Positions 8,098 through 16,425 of a stretch of 64,000 nucleotides of DNA are shown here, one piece after another (positions within the stretch are counted from its first letter, which is position 1; the number at the start of each line of letters is the position of its first letter). The notes beneath the pieces were generated by a model. It was not told the DNA's origin and made no database searches. It was given only the letters and a program-made list of their open reading frames with translations. Made by a program: the position numbers and the translations under genes. Origin of the DNA: DAOUCP01 sp034432155 (GTDB lineage Bacteria; Chloroflexota; Anaerolineae; Epilineales; Epilineaceae); the NCBI GenBank assembly GCA_034432155.1, contig DAOUCP010000035.1, positions 62,001 to 126,000 on the forward strand. The letters are read 5' to 3'.

Positions 8098-9015
8098 ATG
8101 GACTTCGAGTCGGCGCCGTCGCCGGGGCGCTGGATCGGCAGCGTCGCTGTGGCGCTCTTACTGGTGACTGAGATTGGCCTCCTGGTTCTCCTCCGTCGGA
8201 CCGGCCCCGGCCCGATGGCGGCGCTGCTGGCCCTCTCGGCATTCGCCCTCTTCGTCGCCATCGCCCGGTTGGTCTACCCGCTCTGGGGCCTGTTCAGCTT
8301 GCGCTACCGCGTGGCACGAGACGGCATCGCCATCCGGTGGGCCAGCACGACGCAGATCATCCCGATGCAAGCGATCACCCACATCCTGAGCGGACGGCCG
8401 TATGCCGGCCGGCTGCGCGGCCTGCGGTGGCCCGGGCAGGAGGTAGGTCGCACCGCGGTGGCGACCGACGACGGCCAGATTCGACCCACGCTGGTGTATG
8501 CCACGACCGGACCCGAGAGCCAGCTGCTCATCGTCACGCCAGATCTGGCCTACGCCATATCGCCAGCGGACCGGGCAGCCTTCCTGGCCGAGTTCCAGAC
8601 GCGCCGCCGCCTGGGCCCCGTCCAGTCCCTGCGCCAGGAAACGGCCCATGCGCCATGGCTGGGCCTCAGCCTCTGGCAAGATGGCCTGACGGTTCGCCTG
8701 CTCGCGACGGCGTTGCTGCTCGTGGCGCTGGCCACCGCCTGGCTGCTATGGAACTACCCCAACCTGCCGAGTCGGCTCAACCTGGCCCTTCGGCCCGGCG
8801 GCGTTGAGCCTGCCGCGCCAGCTTCATTGCGCTCTCGAGACCAGCTCTGGTCCTTGCCGCTGCTCGCCGCGGCAGCCACCATCTTCAATGGCATCGTGGC
8901 CGGCGCTGTCCATCGTCGCGCGCGGATTGCAGCCACGCTCCTGGCTGCCGGCGCACTGGCGGTGGCGGCGTCGCTGTGGTTGGTCCTGGCGCGCATCGTT
9001 GTCTGGCCACCTTGA
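8098..9015 (+). CDS. Membrane protein with PH-like domain
   Basis: 305 residues. Two hydrophobic segments at about 12-32 and 38-60 are followed by a roughly 120-residue soluble region (YRVARDGIAIRW, IPMQAITHIL, AYAISPADRAAFLAEF) that matches the layout of bacterial PH-domain membrane proteins. Three more hydrophobic segments lie near 205, 255 and 285. Bacterial PH domains of this type are of unknown role, often envelope-related. The ATG has GGAGGC 12 bases upstream. Seventeen bases separate it from the next gene, suggesting an operon. Confidence 0.65.
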   Translation: MDFESAPSPGRWIGSVAVALLLVTEIGLLVLLRRTGPGPMAALLALSAFALFVAIARLVYPLWGLFSLRYRVARDGIAIRWASTTQIIPMQAITHILSGRPYAGRLRGLRWPGQEVGRTAVATDDGQIRPTLVYATTGPESQLLIVTPDLAYAISPADRAAFLAEFQTRRRLGPVQSLRQETAHAPWLGLSLWQDGLTVRLLATALLLVALATAWLLWNYPNLPSRLNLALRPGGVEPAAPASLRSRDQLWSLPLLAAAATIFNGIVAGAVHRRARIAATLLAAGALAVAASLWLVLARIVVWPP

Positions 9016-9032
9016 TGGCCACCGGAGGTAGC

Positions 9033-10208
9033 ATGCCACTGCGACTGGGAATCGATTTGGGCGCGATGAGCGACGTGCCGGCCCACGCCGCTGCAGCCGC
9101 CGCCGTGGGCGCCCGCTTGGCCCGCTTCGTCTGCCCCTTGGCCGTTGAGCAACCGTCGGCCGACGAGGCCTACTTGGCTGCCGCCCAGCAGGCGGTGGAT
9201 CGTCTCTGGCAGCAGGGCATCGAACCCTTGGTGGTGATTGACAGCCGCATGACGGTGGTGCCCGACGGACCGGCGGCACTGGGCGAACGGCTGAGACCCA
9301 CCTTGGCCATCGCCTGGCGCGAGGAGCTGCTGGACACGACGGAACGGCTGGTGAGGGCCATCGGCCACCGGGTACCGTTCTGGGAGGTCCTGCCGACGCC
9401 CAACGTCGCCGCGCGCCAAGGCCTGGAACCGGCGCTCTGGGCCGAACTGCTCGTTGCGCTGGCGGAACGCATTCGCCAGGGTTCGCCCCAGTCGGCCATC
9501 ATCGCGGGCGGCCTGCGCAGCGACGACATGGATGACGGCGTGGACTACCTGCGGGCCGCCTATCCCACTGCCCGCACCATGGCCGGGCGTCTGCCAGCCC
9601 CCCATCTCCTCGACTATCTGGGCGTCCAGTTCCGCATCCTGCCCACAGGCGCGCCGTCGGACGAGATTCTCCGCGTGGCCCTCACCGAGCGGATCCGCCG
9701 CCTTTGGCGGGCCGTCGAGCAGTTGTCCGCCGGCGACGCACTGTCACCGCGCGGCCTCATCGTCACCTCGCTGTCTTGGGATGCCGAACGGAGTGGTGAG
9801 CTGGGTCAGGCGACAAGCCTTGCCCGCGCCGTCGAAGCTCTGGCCGCCGAGCCTGCGGTGCACGGCATCGTCTGGACTTCGCTTGTCGACGGGGAATCCG
9901 GCGCCAGCGGTCTCTTTCGTGGCCGGACGGCGGTGGCCGACGCCCCTCGGCCGGCCTGGGAGGCGTTTGCCGAGCAGGCGCGCCGCCTGGCGGAAGCGCC
10001 AGCGAGCCCAAGGCCCCAAGCGGCTGCCGCGCCCGTCACCACATTGCGCTTTCACATCCCCAATGCGACCCAAGTCCTCGAGGCCATGGGTCTCGAGGGT
10101 CAGACCCTCGAGCTAGCACTGGCCGCAATCCGGGCGCGCTACGGGGAACCGGCGGACTTGCCGCCGGGCGACTACGTGATCGAGTTTCGCTCCGACGCGG
10201 CGCCATAG
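9033..10208 (+). CDS. Glycosidase-like (beta/alpha)8 barrel protein lacking both catalytic glutamates
   Basis: 391 residues, start fixed by GGAGG five bases before ATG 9033. The chain resembles clan-A glycosidases: a QGIEPLVVID strand, FWEVLPTPN where WEVxNEPN is expected, AIIAGGL, YLGVQF and LIVTSLSW where VTExGW is expected. At the acid/base position the NEP motif reads PTP (Thr122 region), and the nucleophile Glu is Ser246. An intact relative (NEPN and TEMGW) is at 60943-62691. The last ~55 residues form a small separate domain. There is no signal peptide, so it is predicted cytoplasmic. It may bind rather than cleave a ligand. Family placement is by pattern only. Confidence 0.6.
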   Translation: MPLRLGIDLGAMSDVPAHAAAAAAVGARLARFVCPLAVEQPSADEAYLAAAQQAVDRLWQQGIEPLVVIDSRMTVVPDGPAALGERLRPTLAIAWREELLDTTERLVRAIGHRVPFWEVLPTPNVAARQGLEPALWAELLVALAERIRQGSPQSAIIAGGLRSDDMDDGVDYLRAAYPTARTMAGRLPAPHLLDYLGVQFRILPTGAPSDEILRVALTERIRRLWRAVEQLSAGDALSPRGLIVTSLSWDAERSGELGQATSLARAVEALAAEPAVHGIVWTSLVDGESGASGLFRGRTAVADAPRPAWEAFAEQARRLAEAPASPRPQAAAAPVTTLRFHIPNATQVLEAMGLEGQTLELALAAIRARYGEPADLPPGDYVIEFRSDAAP

Positions 10209-10281
10209 TGCCTCGCGGCTCGTGCCGGCTCACGCCCCGCAGCTCGCGCTGGGTCGGACGCGAAACTGGGCAAAGAAGGGA

Positions 10282-11448
10282 TCAGTCGCGCGGCAAACGT
10301 CGGCCGTTGGGGCGGCCGTTGCGCTCCAGATCGCGCCGACGCACTCGGTCCTCGAGGGCTTCCAGGCGTCGTTCCACCCGGTTCAGAACGCTGCGGGCTC
10401 GCGCCACACCCGAGCGGCTGGCGTGCACGCTTCGCCGCCAGACCGACCAAGCGCGGTCCGACGGTGCGTACGTCCACTCCACGACGCACCCGGCCCAGGT
10501 CAGACCGCCGCCGAAGGCCACCATGCCAATACGATCGCCGGGCTGGACCAGCCCCTCATTCACGGCATCGACGATCGCCAGCGGGATGCTGGCAGCCGAG
10601 GTGTTGCCGTAGCGATCGAGATTCGAATACACCCTTTCGGCCGGCAGACCCAGCTGCTTGGCCGCCAGCTGCAGAATGCGGGCGTTGGCCTGATGGGGAA
10701 TCACGAGATCGAGGTCGTCGACTCCCAGCCCAGCGCTGCGCACGGCGTCACGGGTCGACTGGACCATGATCCGCGAGGCGAAGCGGAAGACCTCGTGGCC
10801 GTTCATGTACAGTAACTCGTTCACCGGCCCTTGCGCAGCGTCGAACGGCAGGCGGGCACCGATACGGATGGTCAGTAGCTCCGCTCCCGAGCCGTCCGCA
10901 CCCATGGTGGCGCCCAGTACCCCGCCAGGCTCCGTCGATGCCTGGAGCACCACCGCCCCGGCGCCATCGCCGAATAGGATCGAGGTGGATCGGTCGGTCC
11001 AGTCCATCACCCGCGAGAGCACCTCGGTGCCGATCACGAGTACGTTGTCTAGCAGTCCCGACCGAATGAGGCCGGTGCCCATGGCAATGCCGTAGACGAA
11101 CCCCGAGCAAGCGGCCAACAGATCGCTGGCGCCGGCCCGCCGGGCACCTAGGCCGTCTTGAATGAGACAGGCGGTGCAAGGAACGAGGTAGTCCGGCGTC
11201 GAGGTGGCCACCAGAATGAGATCGACGCGAGCGGGATCGAGATTGGCGACCGCCAGGGCACGCCGGGCGGCTCGGATGCCGAGCGTCGACGCATGTTCGT
11301 GGTCGGCTGCCACACGACGGCAGGAGATGCCCGTGCGCTCGCGAATCCACTCGTCCGTGGTCGGCAGCACTTGAGCGATATCGTCGTTGGTCACCGTCTG
11401 CTCGGGAGCGTAGGCGCCCCAGCCGGTGATGTGCGCATACCGGTCCAT
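10282..11448 (-). CDS. fabH: Beta-ketoacyl-ACP synthase III (FabH)
   Basis: 388 residues. It condenses acyl-CoA with malonyl-ACP to start fatty-acid synthesis. The Cys-His-Asn triad is visible: LLAACSGFVYG, VIPHQANARI and YGNTSAASIP; ITGWGAYAPEQ marks the N-terminus. ATG at 11448 has GGAGGT seven bases upstream and lies two bases after the fabF stop. The core ends near VVEWTYAP. About 58 further residues, rich in Arg and Glu and likely helical, extend past the usual ~330-residue length. The convergent neighbour ends only 73 bases away. Confidence 0.93.
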   Translation of the reverse strand: MDRYAHITGWGAYAPEQTVTNDDIAQVLPTTDEWIRERTGISCRRVAADHEHASTLGIRAARRALAVANLDPARVDLILVATSTPDYLVPCTACLIQDGLGARRAGASDLLAACSGFVYGIAMGTGLIRSGLLDNVLVIGTEVLSRVMDWTDRSTSILFGDGAGAVVLQASTEPGGVLGATMGADGSGAELLTIRIGARLPFDAAQGPVNELLYMNGHEVFRFASRIMVQSTRDAVRSAGLGVDDLDLVIPHQANARILQLAAKQLGLPAERVYSNLDRYGNTSAASIPLAIVDAVNEGLVQPGDRIGMVAFGGGLTWAGCVVEWTYAPSDRAWSVWRRSVHASRSGVARARSVLNRVERRLEALEDRVRRRDLERNGRPNGRRLPRD

Positions 11449-11450
11449 CG

Positions 11451-12737
11451 TCAGACCTCCCGCCAATCGGGGTGCCAGCTGCGGAACAGAAGCGCCGCAT
11501 TGTGGCCACCGAAGCCAAGCGAATTGGACAGCACCACCGACACACCCTCCGGGATGCGTCGCGCCACGTTGGGCACGTAGTCCAGATTGCACTCGGCATC
11601 GGGGTGGTGAAGGTTGATGGTCGGCGGCAGAATACCCGTCTCGAGCACCCGGACCGAGACCGCCGCCTCCACCGCGCCCCCGGCGCCCAACAGATGGCCG
11701 ATCATGCTCTTCACCGAGCTCATGGGCACCTGGTGCGCTCGCTCCCCAAACAGCCGCTTCATGGCTCGCGTCTCCACGGCGTCGTTCAGCGGCGTGCTGG
11801 TACCATGGGCGCTCACATAGTCCACTTCGCTGGCCGGTAGGCCGGCCTGCGCCAACGCCTGCTGCGCAGCCCGCACAATCCCGTCGCCGGTCTCATCGGG
11901 AGCCGTGGCATGGAAGGCGTCCGCTGTGGTGCCGTAGCCCGCCACTTCCGCGCGAATGGGCGCGCCCCGCCGGCGGGCTGAAGCCAACGACTCCAAGAGC
12001 AGGACGGCTGCTCCTTCGCCCACCACGAAGCCGTCGCGGGTCCGATCGAACGGCCGGCTGGCCAGTTGTGGTTCCCCGTCCCATTTGGTCAGCGCCCCCA
12101 TGTTGTAGAAGCCCGCCACTAGCACGGGCACAATGGCCGCCTCGCTGCCGCCGGCCACCATCACGTCGGCTGCGCCACGGCGTATCGCTTCGAACGCCTC
12201 ACCGATGGCGTTGGCCCCCGAGGCGCAGGCAGAGAGATGCGCCAGGTTCGGTCCGCGCAGACCGAACTGCATAGCCACTGCGCCGGGCACCGCATCGGCC
12301 AGGAAAAGCGGCAGCAACCACGGAGAGACCCGACGGGCGCCGCTCGTCTGCAGTACGGCCTCCTGATCGAGCAGCGACTTCACACCACCCACTCCGGTGC
12401 CGAGAAAGACACCGACGCTGTCGGGATCCACTTGCTTACTAAGCTGGCCATCGACGAGCAGTCCACCGTCGGTGAGCGCTTCCTGCGCCGCTACGAGCGC
12501 GAACTGGGAGACTCGATCCAGCCGCCGCACGGCTTTCTTGTCGAAGTGGGCCAAGGGGTCGAAGTCCTTGACTTCCGCCGCCACCTTGGTTTCGCAGCCT
12601 GTGGCCACTACGTCGAACAGCGTAATCTGGCTCACCCCCGACTGGCCGGCGATGAAGGCTTGCCAGGTGCTCGGCTCATTCAGGCCCACCGGCGTCACGG
12701 CGCCCAGGCCAGTGACTACCACGCGCCGATCCTGCAT
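11451..12737 (-). CDS. fabF: Beta-ketoacyl-ACP synthase II (FabF)
   Basis: 428 residues, elongating condensing enzyme of type II fatty-acid synthesis. Seen in order: VVVTGLGAVTPVG at the N-terminus, active-site Cys in SACASGANAIG, first His in VSAHGTSTPLND, second His in MIGHLLGAGGA, and the C-terminal NSLGFGGHN. ATG 12737 is preferred over an in-frame start nine codons upstream because GGAGAG sits at the right distance. It forms a two-gene operon with fabH, whose ribosome site overlaps the fabF end. Confidence 0.95.
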   Translation of the reverse strand: MQDRRVVVTGLGAVTPVGLNEPSTWQAFIAGQSGVSQITLFDVVATGCETKVAAEVKDFDPLAHFDKKAVRRLDRVSQFALVAAQEALTDGGLLVDGQLSKQVDPDSVGVFLGTGVGGVKSLLDQEAVLQTSGARRVSPWLLPLFLADAVPGAVAMQFGLRGPNLAHLSACASGANAIGEAFEAIRRGAADVMVAGGSEAAIVPVLVAGFYNMGALTKWDGEPQLASRPFDRTRDGFVVGEGAAVLLLESLASARRRGAPIRAEVAGYGTTADAFHATAPDETGDGIVRAAQQALAQAGLPASEVDYVSAHGTSTPLNDAVETRAMKRLFGERAHQVPMSSVKSMIGHLLGAGGAVEAAVSVRVLETGILPPTINLHHPDAECNLDYVPNVARRIPEGVSVVLSNSLGFGGHNAALLFRSWHPDWREV

Positions 12738-12789
12738 GGACTCTCCTGCGAGGTGGCCCGCCACAGCGGGTCGTTGCGGGAAGATGCCC

Positions 12790-12795
12790 AGTATA
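12790..12795 (-). promoter_or_regulatory. -10 box TATACT upstream of fabF
   Basis: On the minus strand TATACT runs from 12795 to 12790, giving a start site near 12783 and a ~46-base leader to fabF. No convincing -35 is seen. Confidence 0.45.
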
Positions 12796-12844
12796 GCACA
12801 GCCGAAGACCCGGCTTTGGCGAGCCGGAACGGAGGCTTCGTGCT

Positions 12845-14008
12845 ATGCTTGGAGCCCGTCCGAATCGCAACGCCGTGTCGCTACCCTTCCTCCCTTCCGA
12901 CAGCCGCGTCCTAGCCCTTGAGGACGACGTACGCGACGTGTTCGCCGTTCACCAGGTGCACACCCAGGACGGGGGTCGCGTGGTCGTCTTCGGTGGACAG
13001 TTCCTGCGCAGCCCAGAACTCGTCTACGGGGCGGTAGCTGAGCGCTTCCGCGCCCGCGGCTTTGTGCCGGTACTCCGGCAGAGCAAAGGGCAGGACTGGC
13101 TGGTCGCCTATCCGGCACCCATGGCTGGCGGTCGCCCACGACTGGGCGTTATCGTCGCTCTCTTTGTGCTGACGGTGGTGAGCACCATCCTGGCGGGGGC
13201 CTCACAGGCTCTTGGCAGCCTGCCAGGCATGGCCGAGCCATCGTCTCCTGGCGGCACCCTTCAGCTGCTCCTGAGCCACTGGACAGCCGGCGTGCCCTTC
13301 GCTGCGGCGCTGCTCGGCATCCTGGGAGCCCACGAGTTCGGCCACTATTTCACCGCCCGTCGCTACCGACTGGATGTCAGCCTACCGTACTTTATCCCGT
13401 TCCCGCTGAATCCGCTGACGGGCACCCTTGGGGCAGTCATCCGCATTCAGTCCCCCTTCGAGTCCCGCCAAGCCCTCTTCGACGTCGGAGTCGCCGGGCC
13501 TTTGGCCGGGCTGCTCGTGGCCATCCCCATCACCATGCTAGGATTGGCCCGTGCCGAGCTCGTCACCATCGCGCCAAGCTCGGACACCCTGATCTTCAAC
13601 GAGCCCCTGCTCTTTCGCGCCCTGGCGCATCTCATCGTGGGCCCACGGCCTCCGGGCACCGACATCCTGATGAACCCGCTCCTGGCCGCTGGCTGGTGGG
13701 GGCTGTTCGTCACCGCTCTGAATCTGGTGCCCATATCGCAACTGGACGGTGGTCACATCGCCTACGCCTTGTTCGGCCAGCACCACCGGCGTATGGCGTG
13801 GCTGATCTTCGGCCTGGCGGCGCTGGTCGTTGTCACCCGGGCGCCCGGTTACCTGCTCCTGTTGGGGCTGGTATTCCTGATGGGCGTCGAGCATCCTCCG
13901 GCCCTGAACGATCTGTCGCCACTCGGATTCGGACGCCGCGTGTTGGGCGTCGTCATGCTGGCGTTGTTTCTGTCGCTCATCACCATCCATCCTTTCAGCA
14001 CCGGCTGA
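12845..14008 (+). CDS. Site-2 protease family intramembrane metalloprotease
   Basis: 387 residues. An N-terminal soluble domain of ~95 residues precedes about seven membrane segments. The zinc site is HEFGH in LGILGAHEFGHYFTARR, and the third ligand Asp lies in VPISQLDGGHI. The GTLGAVIRIQSPF and LFDVGVAGPLAG blocks place it near the chloroplast EGY/cyanobacterial S2P branch. Members cut membrane-anchored proteins within the bilayer, often in regulated proteolysis; the substrate is unknown here. ATG 12845 has GGAGG nine bases upstream. The gene is divergent from fabF. Confidence 0.9.
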   Translation: MLGARPNRNAVSLPFLPSDSRVLALEDDVRDVFAVHQVHTQDGGRVVVFGGQFLRSPELVYGAVAERFRARGFVPVLRQSKGQDWLVAYPAPMAGGRPRLGVIVALFVLTVVSTILAGASQALGSLPGMAEPSSPGGTLQLLLSHWTAGVPFAAALLGILGAHEFGHYFTARRYRLDVSLPYFIPFPLNPLTGTLGAVIRIQSPFESRQALFDVGVAGPLAGLLVAIPITMLGLARAELVTIAPSSDTLIFNEPLLFRALAHLIVGPRPPGTDILMNPLLAAGWWGLFVTALNLVPISQLDGGHIAYALFGQHHRRMAWLIFGLAALVVVTRAPGYLLLLGLVFLMGVEHPPALNDLSPLGFGRRVLGVVMLALFLSLITIHPFSTG

Positions 14009-14013
14009 CGGCC

Positions 14014-15900
14014 GTGGCCGAGCCAGAGAGCCCAAGAGCAGCGCAGGTCAACGGGACGCTGCGGATGGCCCTGCTGCTGGTCGTGGGGGTGATCGCCATT
14101 GGGCTGCGTCTGCCCCATCTCCAGATGGTGCCGCACCTCACCGACGAGACGACCGAGGTGCTGTGGGCCTACGACATCGCCTTCCATGGTGCCAGGCCGC
14201 TCACCCACACCGACGCCTATGACGGCCCTGTGTGGCCTTATGCGCTCGCCTTGGCGCTGCGCACCTTCGGCTCCTCCGCCAGCCTGCCGCGTCTGTTTGC
14301 TTTCGCGCTGGGCTTGGCGACGATCGCCGCCACCTCAATCCTTGCCGCCTTGCTGGCCGCGCCCGGGCGACGCTTCGCTGCTGGGCTGTTGGCTGGTCTG
14401 ATCCTGGCGGTCACATTCAGCCACGCCATGGTGGCCAGTCGTGTCGCCTGGTCGAACAACAGCACTCCCCTGTGGACGACGCTCTTGGCCAGCTTCCTGG
14501 TGGTTGTCCCGCGCCAGCCGCGGGCAGCCTGGACGGTGACGGCTGGGCTGCTGGCCGGGCTGGCACTGCAGAGTCACCCTTCGGCGGCCGTCTTCCTGGT
14601 CGGCAGCGCGATCTGGTTCCTGTCTGCGGCCAGCCGCCGGGCCAGCCTCCGCTCACCGGTCACCTGGCTTGCCCCAGTCACCGCACTGGTGGCCTTCAGT
14701 CCCGTCATTCTGCAGAACGTGCGAACGGGATTCAGCAGCTTCGGGGAGGCGGCTGCGTCGCGCAACACCCCGGCCGGGCTCGAGCTTTCCACCTGGCTCT
14801 GGGGCGTGGGCGCAGCCTGGCTGCAACTCGGCCGCTCGATGGTCGGCGGCTACGACCTGGACGGCGCCGTGGTCGGCCTGGCTCCGCTGGCAGCAGCCTA
14901 CAGCGTGCTGGCGGTGGCCGCCTTACTCGCCCTGGCGAGGCTCGGCCCAACCGTCGGGCGCCGATTGCCGGCCATTGTCGTCGCCACCTCGCTGGCTGGT
15001 CTGCCGCTTGGCAATACGAACTGGCAGGGGCTGCTCGAATCCCGCTATCTTGGGTTCGTCTGGCCGCTCGTGGCTTCTGCCATCGCCGTGGTGATCACGA
15101 CCGAGGCCTGCACGCCGACGCCGGACGGAAGCCTTTGTCGCTCCGGGCAGCTCGGGCAGCGCGATGCCGCTGTGCCCGCCACGGCCGGCCGCGCGCGGCT
15201 CAGCACCGGCCGATGGCAGGACCTGGGCCACGCCTCGCCTCTCGCGCGGTTGGGCTTGGCCGTCGTCGGTAGTCTTCTGCTCGCCTTGCCAACGTGGCGT
15301 ATCTGGTGGTTTGACACCATCGCTGCCCGCCAGCAGTTCACCAGCGCCCGGCTGTGGCACATGCTGGCGCTCCTCGAGGTGCCGCGCGATGGCCAACTGC
15401 CCGTGTTGGTCGACCGCGAGCTGAAGGCGGTCCGCTGGCGTGCCGGTGGCCAGCCCCGGCGGGCGGTGGAATACCTGCTGACGCTCGAGGGAATCCCCTT
15501 CGTGCGCGCCCCTGTGGCCAAGATGAACCATCTGCTGGCCGAGAACGGGCGCTACTACCTCTTCCTGGCCGGGCCGAGTGCGGAGGCGCTGGTCAGCCGT
15601 CATCGCCTCCTGGAGCTCGACGTCCAGCCTCGTCCTGGCGAGGAGCCATGGGGGCTGTACTGGGCGCCCGGCGGCTTCTACGATGGAGAGCTGGGCAAGG
15701 CGCCGGGCGGCTTCCACGATGGAGAGCTGGCCAGGGCCCCGAGCGGCTTCCACGACGGAGAGCTGTGCTGCGCCGCGGGTGGCCTTCGCGACGCCCGTCC
15801 GTGCTGGCGGAGGGAGGCATTGACCTGCGCCAGCTCTAGGAGTTGGTCTAGCCGCCCGTCCGTGGTGGCGGAGGAAGCCATCGACTTGCGCCAGCTCTAG
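14014..15900 (+). CDS. GT39-like membrane glycosyltransferase with repeat-extended C-terminus
   Basis: 628 residues. About ten hydrophobic segments follow an extracytoplasmic HLTDETTEVLW region that resembles the DE motif of GT39/ArnT-type transferases; these use polyprenyl-phosphate sugars as donors. A soluble domain (ARQQFTSARLWHML, YLLTLEGIPF) follows. The natural end seems to be near WGLYWAPGGFYDGEL. After it, 12-residue repeats and a Cys/Arg/Ser-rich tail are encoded by tandem DNA, and the stop codon lies inside a 61-bp repeat. GTG 14014 is six bases after the site-2 protease stop; ATG 14065 is an alternative. Confidence 0.7.
   Translation: MAEPESPRAAQVNGTLRMALLLVVGVIAIGLRLPHLQMVPHLTDETTEVLWAYDIAFHGARPLTHTDAYDGPVWPYALALALRTFGSSASLPRLFAFALGLATIAATSILAALLAAPGRRFAAGLLAGLILAVTFSHAMVASRVAWSNNSTPLWTTLLASFLVVVPRQPRAAWTVTAGLLAGLALQSHPSAAVFLVGSAIWFLSAASRRASLRSPVTWLAPVTALVAFSPVILQNVRTGFSSFGEAAASRNTPAGLELSTWLWGVGAAWLQLGRSMVGGYDLDGAVVGLAPLAAAYSVLAVAALLALARLGPTVGRRLPAIVVATSLAGLPLGNTNWQGLLESRYLGFVWPLVASAIAVVITTEACTPTPDGSLCRSGQLGQRDAAVPATAGRARLSTGRWQDLGHASPLARLGLAVVGSLLLALPTWRIWWFDTIAARQQFTSARLWHMLALLEVPRDGQLPVLVDRELKAVRWRAGGQPRRAVEYLLTLEGIPFVRAPVAKMNHLLAENGRYYLFLAGPSAEALVSRHRLLELDVQPRPGEEPWGLYWAPGGFYDGELGKAPGGFHDGELARAPSGFHDGELCCAAGGLRDARPCWRREALTCASSRSWSSRPSVVAEEAIDLRQL
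15661..15795 (+). repeat. 36-bp tandem repeat, about 4 copies, in coding DNA
   Basis: Units begin at 15673, 15709, 15745 and 15781 (period 36 = 12 residues). The encoded motif is GGFHDGEL plus a short A/K-R linker; the last copy is degraded. It lies at the 3' end of the GT39-like gene. Confidence 0.85.
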
Positions 15901-15934
15901 GAGTTGGTCTAGCCGCCCGTCCGTGCTGGCGGAG
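15792..15934 (+). repeat. 61-bp tandem repeat spanning the stop codon
   Basis: Units begin at 15792, 15853 and 15914 (third partial) with the shared start cgcccgtccgtg. Because 61 is not a multiple of three, each copy moves the frame by one base. The CAG-CTC-TAG end is therefore out of frame in copy 1 and terminates the gene in copy 2. Confidence 0.85.
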
Positions 15935-16079
15935 CGAAGCGTCCCCACCGCCACCCTCTGCAAGCGCCCACCGAAGCGTTCCCAGATGCCTGCGCGCCGG
16001 TGCCCGCCGCCCCTCGCCGCCACGGCCCCCAAGGCACTGGAGCGAGCCCTGGCGGCATTCGTGACCAGCTAGCACGCCT

Positions 16080-16305
16080 TCGCAAACGGCTCCCGCGGCC
16101 GACGGGACGCACAGCTCCCGCCTGACCCCTCCGCCGCTCCGAGCCGGCAGTCCCGCGCCCGCTCACCCCCGCCGGCGTACCCGAGCCAGCTGACCCAGGC
16201 CGACGCACCCCCACAGCCCACCCTGGCCGGCTCACCCACGGCGGGTCACCCGGGGCCAGCACAGCCCGATCAGTCCACCGATATCGGGTCACCCCCACCA
16301 GGCGA
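16080..16305. repeat. Degenerate ~42-bp repeats in a long intergenic region
   Basis: Similar GC-rich units containing a (G/C)(T/A)CACCC core recur near 16123, 16164, 16206, 16247 and 16290, i.e. every 41-43 bases. No plausible gene was found in 15935-16425. This stretch may be decayed coding repeat DNA. Confidence 0.45.
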
Positions 16306-16310
16306 GCCGA

Positions 16311-16340
16311 TTGGCACTTTGTTGGCACTCCGCTGGCACT
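16311..16340 (+). promoter_or_regulatory. Three TTGGCAC-type repeats at 11-bp spacing; sigma-54-like or operator site
   Basis: TTGGCAC at 16311 and 16322 and CTGGCAC at 16333 are exactly 11 bp apart, on one face of the helix. Each adjacent pair also satisfies GG-N10-GC, the invariant spacing of -24/-12 (sigma-54) promoters, though the -12 half reads TGGCA, not TTGCA. They lie about 90 bases before the secreted-protein start. Either reading is tentative. Confidence 0.45.
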
Positions 16341-16425
16341 TTCCCCTCTCGCAAGGGGCCCAACGGCCGACATACTGGGGCCACATTCGACCTTCGGAGA
16401 CAAGGCAAGAAAAAAGGAGAAGACC

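Noticed and set aside
13696..14013. Longer N-terminus for the GT39-like gene starting at 13696
   Set aside because: The extra 106 codons overlap the site-2 protease in another frame and lack any family sequence.
14923..16032. Minus-strand frame across the 36-bp and 61-bp repeats
   Set aside because: The repeats make a regular-looking peptide on the minus strand, but upstream it is antisense to the GT39-like gene and has no start signals.
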